From positions 670,001 through 734,000 of the forward strand of contig JAQOTA010000048.1 in the NCBI GenBank assembly GCA_029532415.1: 64,000 nt of DNA, read 5' to 3'. The position numbers and the translations under genes were made by a program. Below the pieces are notes generated by a model that had not been told where the DNA came from, searched no databases, and was given only the letters and a program-made list of their open reading frames with translations. This DNA comes from Marasmius tenuissimus. Its lineage: Eukaryota > Basidiomycota > Agaricomycetes > Agaricales > Marasmiaceae. Below are positions 11,696 through 22,744 of the stretch, piece by piece; within the stretch, counting starts at the first letter, position 1, and the number at the start of each line of letters is the position of its first letter.

Positions 11696-13105
11696 TCTGA
11701 GGGGCGGACGAGTGATCCTATCGCCAAAAGACAACGTCAAATAAGGTTGGACGAGAGGAATAGAAGATCGCAAAAACACAACAACTCTACCTGTGATCGC
11801 CTTCTGAGCGAGGGTGCCGACGGTGTTGGGGTGATGCAGGAGCGAGAATAAGAACTGTGAGCATCCCTATTCGTTCAACTTTTCACGGTATCATCAACAG
11901 TGGCAACAGCCTCATTCGGTGTTAATGCCAGCGAGGGTCAGCACGAGCGCTTCATTCCAGTCCCCACGAGGAGGGGTCATCTTATTCGTGTCGTATTTAG
12001 CCGCCTTTCTTCTCCTTCATCTCCGTCGCTATCGCTGGCCCATCTACACCGCAGTCGAGGGTTTAGCCAACACAGTATTCGGGGGCACAGAACTTGGCCG
12101 TGTCAGCCACGACTCCCTCGAGGCGATCTGTGAGCATCATTTGCCAGCCACCCAGAGGGTCCTGATTTCAAATAACTCGTCCTATAGTCCGTTTTCCCTC
12201 GATCCGCTAACATTTCCTCGCCAACATCCCTCACGACAGTCCCGGGGCTCTGTCGCCCGGAAGTCTCACCACATTTCATTTTCGAAATTCTTCTCGTTCC
12301 CCTTGCAGCTTCCCTCCCAACAGCATCTTCCCATTCCGCGTTCTTTACCGACAACATTGTCTTGCGCGGACTCGAAGGGGGCGCCGCTATCTCTCAGCAT
12401 TCCTGCTGGAAAAATCGGTTGCAGAATGAGTCGGCAGAAATCTGAGGTGATAGCTGTATATGAGGACGATGGTCTCCGGGAATCGTTACTTGACAAAACG
12501 ACAGGGGCTCCTGAGATCGCCGTACTCCTAGTGGACTTTTCGGGTCGGCGGAGCTGTACTTACTTATCCTTTCTCCGCTGGTCGTCTTCTCATATGAGTG
12601 GCTCCCCATAGGTATGAAAGGGTACACGGCCGCCAGAATTGCCCCCGAGCTTCTTTACCTCCTACCTCCGTCCGAATAGTCCGTTAACTCCTCGATTGTG
12701 ATCCCACTAGCTTTGATCCTACGAGTTTGTTTCAGTACATCAGATTCCAGAACTTCCTCCCAAATACAAGGAATCTCTAAAGAGCCTATTTCATTAGAGG
12801 ATAGGACTAATAGATGTATCGCACAAATACGTAGAAAGGTCGCAGTTCCCGAAGTCCGCGATAGTCCTGGGGACCATTGGTTCCAAGAAAGTCGGGACAC
12901 TGCCATAAATAGGAAACGGTAACGATGCAAGTTGAAACCAGACAAGAAGTATCGAAATGAAAAAATCATATCTGTCAATGACGACGACTTCGGGATGTAG
13001 TATTAACAGACCGGGATGATGGTGTGTTGAATACCGTGAATGGGATGAGGAGGAATGGAGGCGTTCGTCAGGAGGTCTTTTTTTCGTAAGTTCACCGTTC
13101 TCATC
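11696..13105. other. No recognisable gene
   Basis: Holds two uncertain open frames, 11925-12611 (+) and 12655-12978 (-). Neither shows a known domain, and both strands are open for long stretches between 12100 and 12600. Confidence 0.4.
11925..12611 (+). CDS. Doubtful hypothetical protein
   Basis: Open frame of about 228 codons from the first ATG, with a hydrophobic stretch near residues 18-33 (VILFVSYLAAFLLLHL) and a Ser/Pro-rich remainder. The antisense strand is also open, composition is not clearly coding, and no family is recognised. It could be chance or the residue of a decayed gene. Confidence 0.15.
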   Translation: MPARVSTSASFQSPRGGVILFVSYLAAFLLLHLRRYRWPIYTAVEGLANTVFGGTELGRVSHDSLEAICEHHLPATQRVLISNNSSYSPFSLDPLTFPRQHPSRQSRGSVARKSHHISFSKFFSFPLQLPSQQHLPIPRSLPTTLSCADSKGAPLSLSIPAGKIGCRMSRQKSEVIAVYEDDGLRESLLDKTTGAPEIAVLLVDFSGRRSCTYLSFLRWSSSHMSGSP

Positions 13106-13753
13106 TCAATCGTCTAATGAATCGATGCCATGATAGAAAGAGGTCATCCAACCAGTGTAGTAGGAATGACGTTTGAAAGACTTACGACTTGACCGCTGCA
13201 AGTTCATCTCCGCGCCTTCTTTGTCGTTGTACCTGACTCCACATTCGATATCTGCAACCATGGTGAAGAGATTCGATGTGGATCGAGCTTGCGGTGGCGA
13301 TATCTCTTCCGCCGAATTCATCGAATGCATAATAGGAGAGAAAGAGAGAGGGTCTTCGGTTCTCAGTTGCGGCACTCTGCGGTACCAGACTAGGAGTGCA
13401 ATAGTCGCGACTAGAGCTGCGAACACGAGGCCATACACCGTTAGAGTCAAACAAACACGGGGAGGTGGGTCGGGAAGAGGCTCACTGCATAAGATAGCCC
13501 CCACGATACAAGCAATAGCAAGTGGTAGTGCTGGCCGTGGCGGACATGGTACCTCTGCGTTCTTTGACCTGGATCAAAAAGTTTAGGTCGACTGTGAAAT
13601 GGTTGAAAACGAGGCTAACCCTAGGTGGCAATGACCATCATGGTCAGGGCCAAGGACGACTTTGTCGTGTGCAAGGTCGTCGTCGTTCGTCAGTAGCGTA
13701 AAAGCATTGACAAGGGAAAGGATGGCGGATGCGATGAAAGAAAAAGGTGCCAT
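13106..13753 (-). CDS. Small membrane protein, two exons, 188 aa, unknown
   Basis: Exon 1 (13636-13753) reads MAPFSFIASAILSLVNAFTL and ends after GPDHD; an 81-base intron (13555-13635) restores frame to EVPCPPRPALPLAIACIVG. Total coding length is 567 bases. The N-terminal stretch may be a signal peptide or signal anchor. Two further hydrophobic segments follow (ALPLAIACIVGAILC; VYGLVFAALVATIALLVWY), then a 90-residue cytosolic-like tail with basic and Ser-rich parts, ending GIDSLDD. I do not recognise the family. It lies between methyltransferase and oxidase copies, so a transport or membrane-anchoring role in that cluster is possible but only positional. Confidence 0.5.
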
Positions 13754-14744
13754 GAGTTGATGATGATGATTGTAGGAAGCAGAGTTGTATAAGGTGGGAG
13801 GTTGGAATAAATACAACTTGAGTGCGATTTGCCGTAAGTTAACTCGAAACAGTGTCACTCGTGGCGTTGCAATGAGGAGTAATTTGAATGGTCCAGGAGA
13901 TACAGGCGCCCACCTAACTTCAAGCTTCAAGGTTGTCCAGGAGCAAGAGGGTAGGATATTGAAGAGAATGTGCGGCGAGTAGAGGGATGAGAGTGCTCAG
14001 ATGCTGTTGCTGTACAGCTCGCTTCAGCACCCTCGGCGATCTAGCATGGCTGTACTGATGGAGGAGAGAGAGAGGTGCTGTCGAGATACGTAAATTCGAC
14101 TTCTCCAATGACTCGAGGGATTCTTGACGACCTTCAACTGGATTCAATCCGTTGCATCGACATTTGACGACTTGGGTCAACATTGAGTCTTGATGGATGT
14201 ACTATTTAAAAGCCTGCAAAATAGTCTCCTTCCTCATCCATTAATCCAAGTTGCTGTTGCTGTGAATTACTTGCTCGCAATCAGTAATCTTGAGGAGTCG
14301 GCTGGGTACATTGACACCAATGACAGAGCAAACACAGAAAAGGTCGACATAACATTGATTGCACCGCGTGGGCTCCCGTGCGCTCTGCGCCGGAGCGCCG
14401 GAGCTCCTCGCGTCTCGTGAGCCGGGCCGGTTACGGCAAACTACTAGGCATGGGAATGTTTCGCGGATGCCTTCCTTTGGCTTTCAACCACAATGTTCAG
14501 CTCGCAAAGATGGGCCGAGCTGCTCATGCTCTTTAATCTCGGCCTCCAGACTTCGACCGCAGCTAATCCATGTCTCCTTGTGATCAGTCAGAACACGCTC
14601 CTGTTACCCTGGGCTGCCTATCGTTTGTGGTCCCTAATATCATTGCAAATAATCGCGTGGACTGCGGCATTCCGACTTCCGACATAAGTATCGAGTCAAG
14701 ACAGGGTCTCCTTCTCACGACCGCCATCTCTCCCAACCTTTACC
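13754..14744. other. Intergenic, upstream of DAO-B
   Basis: Divergent promoter region between the small membrane protein and DAO-B. No supported gene is seen. The 5' flank of DAO-B does not obviously resemble that of DAO-A. Confidence 0.4.
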
Positions 14745-16179
14745 ATGTCAGGAAGTCCGATCAAGCACATTATAGTTCTAGGAGCAGGTAAGTTAGTTTC
14801 TCAGTGTTCTTGCCTTGTGCTGAGTTTCACTTCCAAACCAGGTGTTGTTGGGCTTACTACCGCTGTCAGTATCCAAGAAAGGGGAGGCTATTCGGTGACC
14901 ATTGTCGCTGAAATACTTCCGAGCGACCCGAAATCGATCAAATACACCAGTCATTGGGCAGTGAGTAGCCCGTTCACTTCGTCAGTATTGTGCTTGAGCG
15001 AAGAGATAGGGCGCACATCATGTCACTCACGCAAAGGACGAGCCTCGTGCAGTCAGTGCGTATCCAAAACACTGAATCCAGCCCCTTTGACCCCTCATCT
15101 ACTTTCCAGAGATTGACCAAGACACGTTCAAAAAATTCTGGGAGCTCTCTGCGCCTGGTGGGAAAGCGGAGCATTGCTTCATGAGGCTTCACCAGTCAGA
15201 GTTCTATCACGATAGTCCAAAAGGAAAACATCATCTATCTTGGTACCCAGACGTGAGTCGTCGACCCTCAACTCGAAGTGTCATCAAGACGCTCACCTTC
15301 TTCTAGTTCAAGGAGATCAACAAAAGTGATCTCCGTCCCGGCACAGTCTACGGCGTAGAATTCTCGACCGTAACGATTAACACACCCGCTTACACGAATT
15401 ACCTGCTTTCCCGGTTCATTGCTGCTGGAGGCTCAGTCGTTCGAGGTTCAGTTCAGCACATCAGCCAAGTTATTGAAGGTGGTGCACATATCTTCAGCGT
15501 CCCACGAAGAACCTCTCCCGTTGACGCGGTTGTGGTTTGTACCGGCATTGGGGCCCTCACGTTGGGAGGGATCGAAGACAAGGACGTGTACCCAGTCCGT
15601 GGACAGACGGTGGTCGTACGAGCACCCTGGGTCAAGTTTGGGAGAACTATCAGCACAAAGGATGGTCTCTGGACGTATATCATCCCAAGGCCTTCTGGAG
15701 ATGTGCGTAGTCGTGATACCCTCTCGATATCGCAAACCCCATTGCTTACGAGTATTACCAGGTTATCGTAGGTGGGACTCGGGTTGAAAATGACTGGTGC
15801 GTCGAATTGGTCGTGTTTCCCTACTTCAAGGCATTTCTAATTCCCTCTTAGGTACCCTCTTCCCCGGCCGGAAATAACGGAGGACATCTTGAAGCGTGGC
15901 TTTTCCCTATGCCCGGAACTCGCTCCTCCGGAAATTCGTGCTCAGCGAACACCTACGATTGACGATGTACGGCCCATCATCATCGAGGAGGGCTGTGGTC
16001 ATCGACCTGCACGAAAGGGTGGTATTCGACTCGAAGTCGAATGGCACCAAGGGCAAAACAAAAAAGTGCCCGTAGTTACCAACTATGGTCATGGAGCAGG
16101 CGGGTTCCAGGGATCGTGGGGTTCTGCGGCTATTGCTGTGGACTTGCTGGAAGGCGCTTTGACGAAACCGAAGCTCTGA
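14745..16179 (+). CDS. D-amino-acid oxidase, copy B (FAD)
   Basis: Paralogue of DAO-A with the same exon layout. Exon 1 is MSGSPIKHIIVLGAG, spliced to VVGLTTAVSIQERGG (FAD-binding GxGxxG). Later parts include IKYTSHWA, NYLLSRFIAAGGSVVRGSVQ, DAVVVCTGIGALTLGG, RGQTVVVRAPWVKFGR, TYIIPRPSGD with the carboxylate-binding Arg, a spliced VIVGGT, and VVTNYGHGAGGFQGSWG near the end. No stops or frame breaks are visible across about seven exons. The C-terminus is TKPKL; PKL resembles a weak peroxisomal PTS1, unlike copy A. The O-methyltransferase gene follows 600 bases downstream on the same strand. Confidence 0.88.
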
Positions 16180-16777
16180 ATGTACAGGATGCGTAATCTT
16201 CGACTTGTAATCTAATACTTTCTAGACACGATATTCATTTGGATGGGATCAAACTAGCTGCAGGATGAGCTGGCAAGGATCTAGGATACTAAGTTGCTAC
16301 ATTGATCAAGTTTGTAAGCTTTCAACAGTTTCTGTTCTCTTCGTCTTCTTGGAAGGTTGTTCCTGGTCTTATCGATTCCCCCACCGACTTTAGGTCTGTA
16401 AAATGCCGATCGAAGTTTCTTTGGGGCGCTCTTTTTGGAGGGTTTGTAGACTTGGTTTGTAAGAGAGCTCGGGCATTGATATCTGTGGCAACGAGGGGAA
16501 TGCGTCGTCACGATGTCGGGACTATCGGAGTGAGCACTTTATTCCTCGTGTGGTTACAATTCTACCACTCAACCCGTTTAAGCGCGTTTTAGTGTTGGTG
16601 GCATCCGGATAAAAGGCGGCCTTGAAATAGAGGATGTGACACTTCCATCCTCTCCATCAAGCGTTGTTTCTCCCGCGGGTTTTGCATCATGATCTGATCG
16701 TCTTGTAGTCGGCTCCAATACAGGCAGACTCCCATATAAGCAGCTTTGATGTTCCGGACAAGGACAAACACATTTTC
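16180..16777. other. Intergenic between DAO-B and the methyltransferase
   Basis: No gene supported. The open frame at 16302-16592 has no motif. This spacer probably holds the methyltransferase promoter. Confidence 0.4.
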
Positions 16778-18798
16778 ATGTCAACGTCGTTCGATAACTC
16801 CCATCTCACCGCTCTAACGGACCTCATTAACGCCGCCGTCCAGGATGTCATATTCGAGTATGCAGCCGTGGGCAAAGCAGTCCCTACCCTTGATTCTCTA
16901 GAGCCTGGCCCATTCGACATCCCGGAAGAAACGCCAGCGAAGTTGTCAAGAGCCGTACAGATCATCGAAGCTGCTTGCGCTCAACTAGCGCACACTGTTG
17001 CCAGTCCTGGTCATGTTGTTGTCAATGTGAGTGTTCCCGAGCGCTTTTTCGTGCGTTTGTGTCTGACTTGTTTGACAGAAATCACTCGAGGTATGGGGAT
17101 CTTCGGTATCGTGATGGCAACTGTTGAATTGAAACTTGCCGAAAACAATAGCATGAAGAGCCAGCTTGCCTCCTTGTTGTGACTGAAGCAAAGATCGCGG
17201 ACCTTCTCTTGGACAAGCCAGAGGGTGTTCACGTCGATGAGCTCGCGAGGTGGTCTGAATTGGACGCAGGAAAACTGGGACGTATCCTACGCGTGCTTGC
17301 GACGAAACATTGCTTCCGAGAAGGTGCGTGGAATTCGCTCTTTCATCATCTTGCTCTGACGGAGAGAAATTTCACTAGTAAAGCCCGGTGTGTTCGCCAA
17401 CAACCGCCACAGCCTCAAGTTGTTGTCCACCGATGCTACTTCTTCGATCGTATCGCTACTGTATGTTTGCTCCTTTGCTCAGGACCGCACCCAGGAGCGC
17501 TTACCGAGCCTTTCCTCCTTCAGAACAGACGAAAGCCTTCTTGCGTCTGCACACCTCAATGAAACCATGACCAATCCGTCAGAAAAGGACAACGGTATCC
17601 CATTCCAACGCGCAACGGGACATGCATTCTTCGACTACTACAGGCTGGTAAGTCCCAGTCCTCAGGCGTTCGATGGCACGATTTGACTCGAAAATATGGC
17701 TGGTCCATAGCCGCAAGGACAGAGACAGGGACAGGTATGCATTCCACGTCGCGGCCCCGATCATGAACGCCAACCTTCCTCCAATAGCGTTTCCCTCGTG
17801 CCATGGTCGGATGGGGCGATGTTACCGGCAAAGGCTTGGTTGCCAAAGGTAAAATCCCTCTCCCCGGCGATATTCAGCTACTCAAACACGCCTCACAGCG
17901 TACCCATGGACCTCCGTGCCGGCAGATTCTACGGTTTGCGATGTCGCAGGAGGAAACGGGCACGTCACAATGGGTCTGATGAAGGTTCATCCTCATCTCC
18001 GAGTTGTTCTGCAGGACCAGGCGCATGTTATCGACCAGGCTGAGGAGGTACGTCTTGCAATGATCATCTTTCACGACAGCCATTTGACCGAGTTCTCTTA
18101 CCTTGCATTGTAGTTCTGGAAGAAGAACCATCCGGAAGCGGTCAGTAACCAGAGGATTGAATTCGTTCCCTTCAATTTCTTCAAGGATGCGGCTGCTGAG
18201 GGATGTGACTTCTACTATGTGCGTGGCTCATTCTCTTTGCGATATTGGCCGATGCTAACGAGTCATTATGACAGATCCGTTCTGTCTTGTAAGCCCCTTG
18301 CTTGGACTATGTCTCGGATATCAAGGCGTTCAACTTGTCTCCTTACAGACGCGACTGGCCCGATGACCAAAGTATCACCATTCTCAAGAACGTTCGGAAG
18401 GCAATGAAGCCCTCGAGTAAACTCATCATTCGTACGCCACCTTTCATCACAGCTCGTTCGAGATACTCAAACTTTCACAGATGACACCGTCCTCCGAAAC
18501 TCCGTCCGAGATCCTAGCTCCCAAGAAGAACAAGAATTCGACTACGCCCCCGAACCACTTCTGCCCAACTGGGGTGCAGCCCGCGTCAGGACGTATCATC
18601 TAGACATGACGATGATGAACCTCCTCAACGCGCAGGCTCGGACTCTTCCCGAATTCGTGGAACTATGGTAGGTGTATCGCTCTGTATTGAATGGTATATC
18701 TGACAGACATGATACGATATAGTCAAAAATGTGACCTCAAGTTCCACAAGTTATATCCAGCTGGGGAGACTGATCTCGTTGAGTTCGTCCCCGCGTAG
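16778..18798 (+). CDS. SAM-dependent O-methyltransferase (fungal class, COMT-like)
   Basis: Methylates hydroxyl groups of small molecules using S-adenosylmethionine. The start MSTSFDNSHLTALTDLINAA leads to an N-terminal helical part, a 12-base exon (17079-17090, KSLE), then HEEPACLLVVTEAKIADLLL and GVHVDELARWSELDAGKLGR, the winged-helix dimerisation domain. The SAM-binding part has VCDVAGGNGHVTMGLMKVHP (glycine-rich loop), VVLQDQAHVIDQAEE and FKDAAAEGCDFYYIRSVLRD, then WPDDQSITILKNVRKAMKP. The C-terminus is ETDLVEFVPA, stop at 18796. About ten short introns; every join keeps frame. It is similar to enzymes of fungal secondary metabolism. Two decayed copies lie at 11180-11695 and 19204-19520, and DAO-B is just upstream. 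Confidence 0.88.
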
Positions 18799-19203
18799 TC
18801 GGATATATAAGAGGCTGAAGGGGGGGTGATAGAAGTGTAAACTCCCGCAATAGAGTAATTCACCCAATTTTCTTGATTCGATGTTCCTTCCTCTACACTC
18901 TCACCGTTATATGTTTTTCGAAAGAGCCGAGAGATAGAAATATGAGAGAGGAGACCTCAATGGGTGATACCCACGTTCTCACACGATTCTTCGAGGGACT
19001 CGCAAATATACCGTTATCCTCAATTTACGTCCAGGATCCACGTATATCTCTGAGCCGTTGAGTAGCACCAGTTAAGCTCGCCATCTCCGAGTGCCGCCTT
19101 CAAGTTCGCCGAGCTCGCCCTTTATGTAGTTCATCCTGCCTCTGAATTCTGGGCTCGCGGGCGCCTGGAGGTCTCATGCAGAGCGCCAGTCAAGTTTCAT
19201 CTC
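18799..19203. other. Intergenic
   Basis: 3' flank of the methyltransferase gene. No recognisable coding sequence. Confidence 0.4.
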
Positions 19204-19520
19204 CAGCGTACCAAAGACTCGGAGAACCTCCGTACCCGCAGAGTTTACAAAATTGCGGTGTTGCAGGTCGAAGAAAGCGCACGCTGCCATTGGTCTGATG
19301 AGTTCCCCTCGTCTCCGGGTCCGAGTTGTCCTAGGTACAGGAGCAGGCGCATGTCATCGATATCGATCAGTCCAAAAAGAGGTGCTTTACACCTGTGGTC
19401 CTGAAACAAAATCTGATTGCAGCTGAATGGTATAGATGATAGACGCGACTATACAGTAAAGAAGTATGGCTACAAGTTGAGGGGAGACTGATTTCGTCGA
19501 TTTCATACCCGCATGAAGGA
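19204..19520 (+). pseudogene. O-methyltransferase remnant (SAM-binding and 3' end)
   Basis: Resembles 17895-18055 of the intact gene (ccagcgtacc, then a damaged glycine-rich loop, then ggtctgatga, caggcgcatgt, catcgat) and after a gap its last codons (ggggagactgat, ttcgt.gatttc). Frames are broken and the middle third is missing. It is a second dead copy directly downstream of the functional gene, complementing the 5' remnant at 11180-11695. Confidence 0.72.
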
Positions 19521-19564
19521 AAAGGGAGAGTGTACGGTCCTGAAAAGTGTAGGATACGGTACAA

Positions 19565-21313
19565 TTAACCAAAGTATTCCACCAAGTTTCTCTTGCTTTC
19601 CTCCTCTCTCCGCATGTCCACGATCTGTTTCGTGAAAGAGCTAGAAAGGAGATTGGGAAGGCGTTGGCGAAAGGAGACTCGAAAAGCTCACCTTTTCTTG
19701 GCGCATTTTTTGGACCCACTCACAAACACCGCCGCTTTCACCCCTACGATCTTGTCCAGGATACCCAACACACCCGAGTCTGCCAGTTTGTCTGGGCCAA
19801 ACTCGGATATGGGACTGGCTCGCTCCAAAGCACCAGTCAGATCCGTTACATCCCAGCCCTCGAGTTCTCCTCCACCGCAAAACGCATCGCGTACGATCCG
19901 GAGCGCTTCGGCGTGGTTCTCGCGGAGTTGGGTGAACGTGCTTGACTTCTTTGGGAAAGAGAGATTGTCCGTTGAGACCTGAAGCGAGGAACAGTTTTGA
20001 GAGGAAAGGGGCATTGGATGATCGCTTGCAAACCATATTGTCTTGATCTCGGCACCTACGACGGGATGGTTGAGGATGTTCGAGAGCGTGTTCACCAACG
20101 CGAGGGCGCAGTCTGGAAACACCTCGGGTGCGACATTTTCCATGCGCCAGTGAACCATGAGGTACGGGCTGCTTGGTGCGAGCTGCTCACTGAGATGATA
20201 GAGTTCTGGAGAGTAGTCGATCGTAGGGACGGAGGTGAAGGGCAAAAGCGGATATCGGAGGTTCCAGTCGACGGTAAGTATGTCGGCGTCGAAGCCGAGA
20301 GGAGGATCTTGACGGAGGGCTTGAACGATATCGTCGGCAATGGGCGGGTGTTCACCCTCTTTCGGGTGGACCACAATGGCGGGCAACGTTGTCACGGCAC
20401 CCGAGAAGGTTGCACTAAGACACTTGGGCGGAGGTGAGAAGGAAGCCTCCGGAAACAGCGTGAAGTACCGGTGATGAATCGCATCGGATGGAGAATTTGC
20501 CTTGGACTTTAGGTGTAGTCTCTGTACGGAAGAAATGGGTTGCCGACGTTCCTCGAACCATTCTTCGAACCTGTCCATCGTTACCACATCATAGCCGTGC
20601 ATACGGAGGCCCTCCAAGTCATAGTACAAGTCGAACTTCCACCGTAGACATGATCCAAGACGACTCTTCCCAACCCTTGGAAGGACCATGGTGCGATTGA
20701 GTTTCTTCGCGAGTACAATGAGTTGAGAGAGATGCATTCGTGCCTTTGATTCTTGTTCTGCGAGCTTCATCGGTAATAGAAGCCTACATGGGCCTTGAAA
20801 ACAGAGAGGCTTCGAGGGTATCGGCGGTACTGATCCTGCAACTGGTTCTGGTATCCGAGTCACAACGGGAGGCCAAACGTAGCTCGCTAGTTCCGCTTTC
20901 TTCAAGGATCGTCCAGAACCCTCCAACCTATCTAGAATTGATCTATCAACAACTGGAAATGGCTTTGGGATCTTCTCGGATGTCGGTATGACCGGTTTTA
21001 CGCCCTGTGTTGCTTCCCCTACAGTGTTCTGTGATATTCGTAGTAGATATCCTCCGGAAAGAGAGAAACGAGAGTTGACGCTGTTGACGGGTGGGGATAA
21101 AACGAACCATATAAAGACCGTTATGGAAGCTAGAATCACCGCAAGAGAGAGAACGACCTTGGAGGAAGACGAACCGCGTCTGTTGCGAAGATTTCTGACA
21201 AGTGGTTCAGAATGTGGGTAATCCAAGTGCACTGGGCCCGTAGCATCGCTAGAGTTTACCCGAAATCTTGCACGTAGCTCTGTACCGAACGACTGAGATG
21301 GTGTGAGCGACAT
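19565..21313 (-). CDS. GDP-fucose protein O-fucosyltransferase-like type II membrane protein
   Basis: Long exon 19692-21313 plus a short last exon. The ATG at 21313 (MSLTPSQSFGTELRARF) is preferred; an upstream in-frame ATG at 21412 would add 33 residues. A cytosolic N-terminus is followed by one signal anchor (VVLSLAVILASITVFIWFVL) and a lumenal domain with RMHLSQLIVLAKKLNRTMVL, FDLYYDLEGLRMHGYDVVTM and the HxR motif YLMVHWRMENV typical of O-FucT enzymes. A 51-base intron (19641-19691) joins KKCAKK to SSFTKQIVDMRREESKRNLV, ending EYFG; the FTKQIVDMR block is the usual C-terminal motif, so the apparent stop right after KKCAKKR is only intron sequence. Probable Golgi or ER glycosyltransferase; the acceptor is unknown. 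Confidence 0.78.
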
Positions 21314-22184
21314 GGAATGAGGGTCCTCGTGGTGGTGTAACTGACAATGAGAGCCAGTGATAGTGACTGCTCTCACGTGCGTAGAAATGTCACATATCAC
21401 ACCCACCCACATGGTCGCCCAGAGCTGGAGTCGAAACTTACTTCCTTGAAGGTAGTACTAAGCATAGTTCATTCATGTAGAACCACAAGCAAGCTGAAGC
21501 TGACATGGCCAAATTCCAACCCAAAGCGACACATTATCGGGCCACTCGACTGCACTATAGATTGACCGTTGGAAGCAACGGAAATGGAGGAAAAGATAGA
21601 CGGCGACAAGGGACGCGAACGAGATGAACTTTTTTTCGACGCAGTGGAAGCCTTGTGTTGATCCTCACCGGAGGGCGCACTCCAACTGCCATTGGCCTGG
21701 ACACGGTAGCTCGATTAACCGCCATCTATTATCGCCCCAGCACCCCGGAAGAAGACTGCCTGTCAGCTTATTGGACGACAAGGATAAACCTCAGCTGGAT
21801 CCAATCTCAGATCTCAGACGAGATAGACGGCGGAGAAGGGCGCGGACGAAATACTCTCAATGTGAACATTTCTAAAGTGAACCTCACCGCCAGGGCCGCA
21901 GCGGACCAACTTGAGCCTGCAACAATCCATATGCCTCCTGCGAGGTCGTTATCGGCAGTCCCCTTTCGTATCATCGATTCATGACGAGTCTTCAGCTGTA
22001 GCGGGAACTTTTCTGACCTAGCATCGAGAATTCAAGGATACCCATTTGCTGCCTCCATGAGCCCAGCTTCGATCCTCGGAGTCGACCCCGAGTGAGGATG
22101 CATTCTGCATATGTAGACGAAGAAATATAGTCATATAGCATGCTCATACAACATCGAGAAAGCATAACCAGAGCCCTGCCGCGT
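21314..22184. other. Intergenic
   Basis: Upstream region of the O-fucosyltransferase-like gene and 3' flank of RPS10. The short plus-strand open frame at 21655-21984 carries no motif. Confidence 0.4.
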
Positions 22185-22744
22185 TTACTCCCTAGGAGCA
22201 CCCCGCCCGACACCAGCGAATTGAGGCCTGAATTCACCAGGCGCATCCTCCTTCTTCCTGTACGAGTCACGGTCGCCACGGGGAGCACGGTAGGCGCCAT
22301 CTCCTCCTCCGGGGCGGACAGCTGCGGGACGGGGTGGCCTGGCAGCCTTTTTGTGGGTGGCGGGGACGATTTCAGCGGGGAGGTGGAGCCTAGGATGACC
22401 TTTAGTCCCAAAAATTTAGAGGGTCGGGGGAAGGAAAGCGCGCACCATTCCCGAAGGTATTCAACACCCTCGGGGGTGAGAGTGTAGTAGTACCACTGCC
22501 AAGAGAACTGAGTCTTGACAAACTTCTTCGAGGTCAGACTCTGCAGGGCCTTGATGACCTGGAGGTTGGGAACGTCGAGGTCTTCGTGCTTGGGCGCATT
22601 GTAGTCTTTCTTGGCCACCAGAACGCCCTCTACGATCATTCAGTTATCGGTGTGAGTATGTGTGTTCCGATCCATATGATATGTCAACGTACCCTTGAAG
22701 AGGTATTCGTAGATGGTGCGCCTGTTCTCTTTCGAAATGATCAT
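22185..22744 (-). CDS. RPS10: 40S ribosomal protein eS10
   Basis: Component of the small ribosomal subunit near the mRNA entry side. Exon 1 reads MIISKENRRTIYEYLFK; an intron of about 60 bases leads to EGVLVAKKDYNAPKHEDLDV and the highly conserved VKTQFSWQWYYYTLTPEGVE. A second intron interrupts the Trp codon of YLREW and continues LHLPAEIVPATHKKAARPPR, then the Gly/Arg-rich tail with DGAYRAPRGDRDSYRKK, FRPQFAGVGRG and the end APRE (stop 22185-22187). About 150 residues, as expected for the family. It is transcribed divergently from the aldose 1-epimerase gene. Confidence 0.95.
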
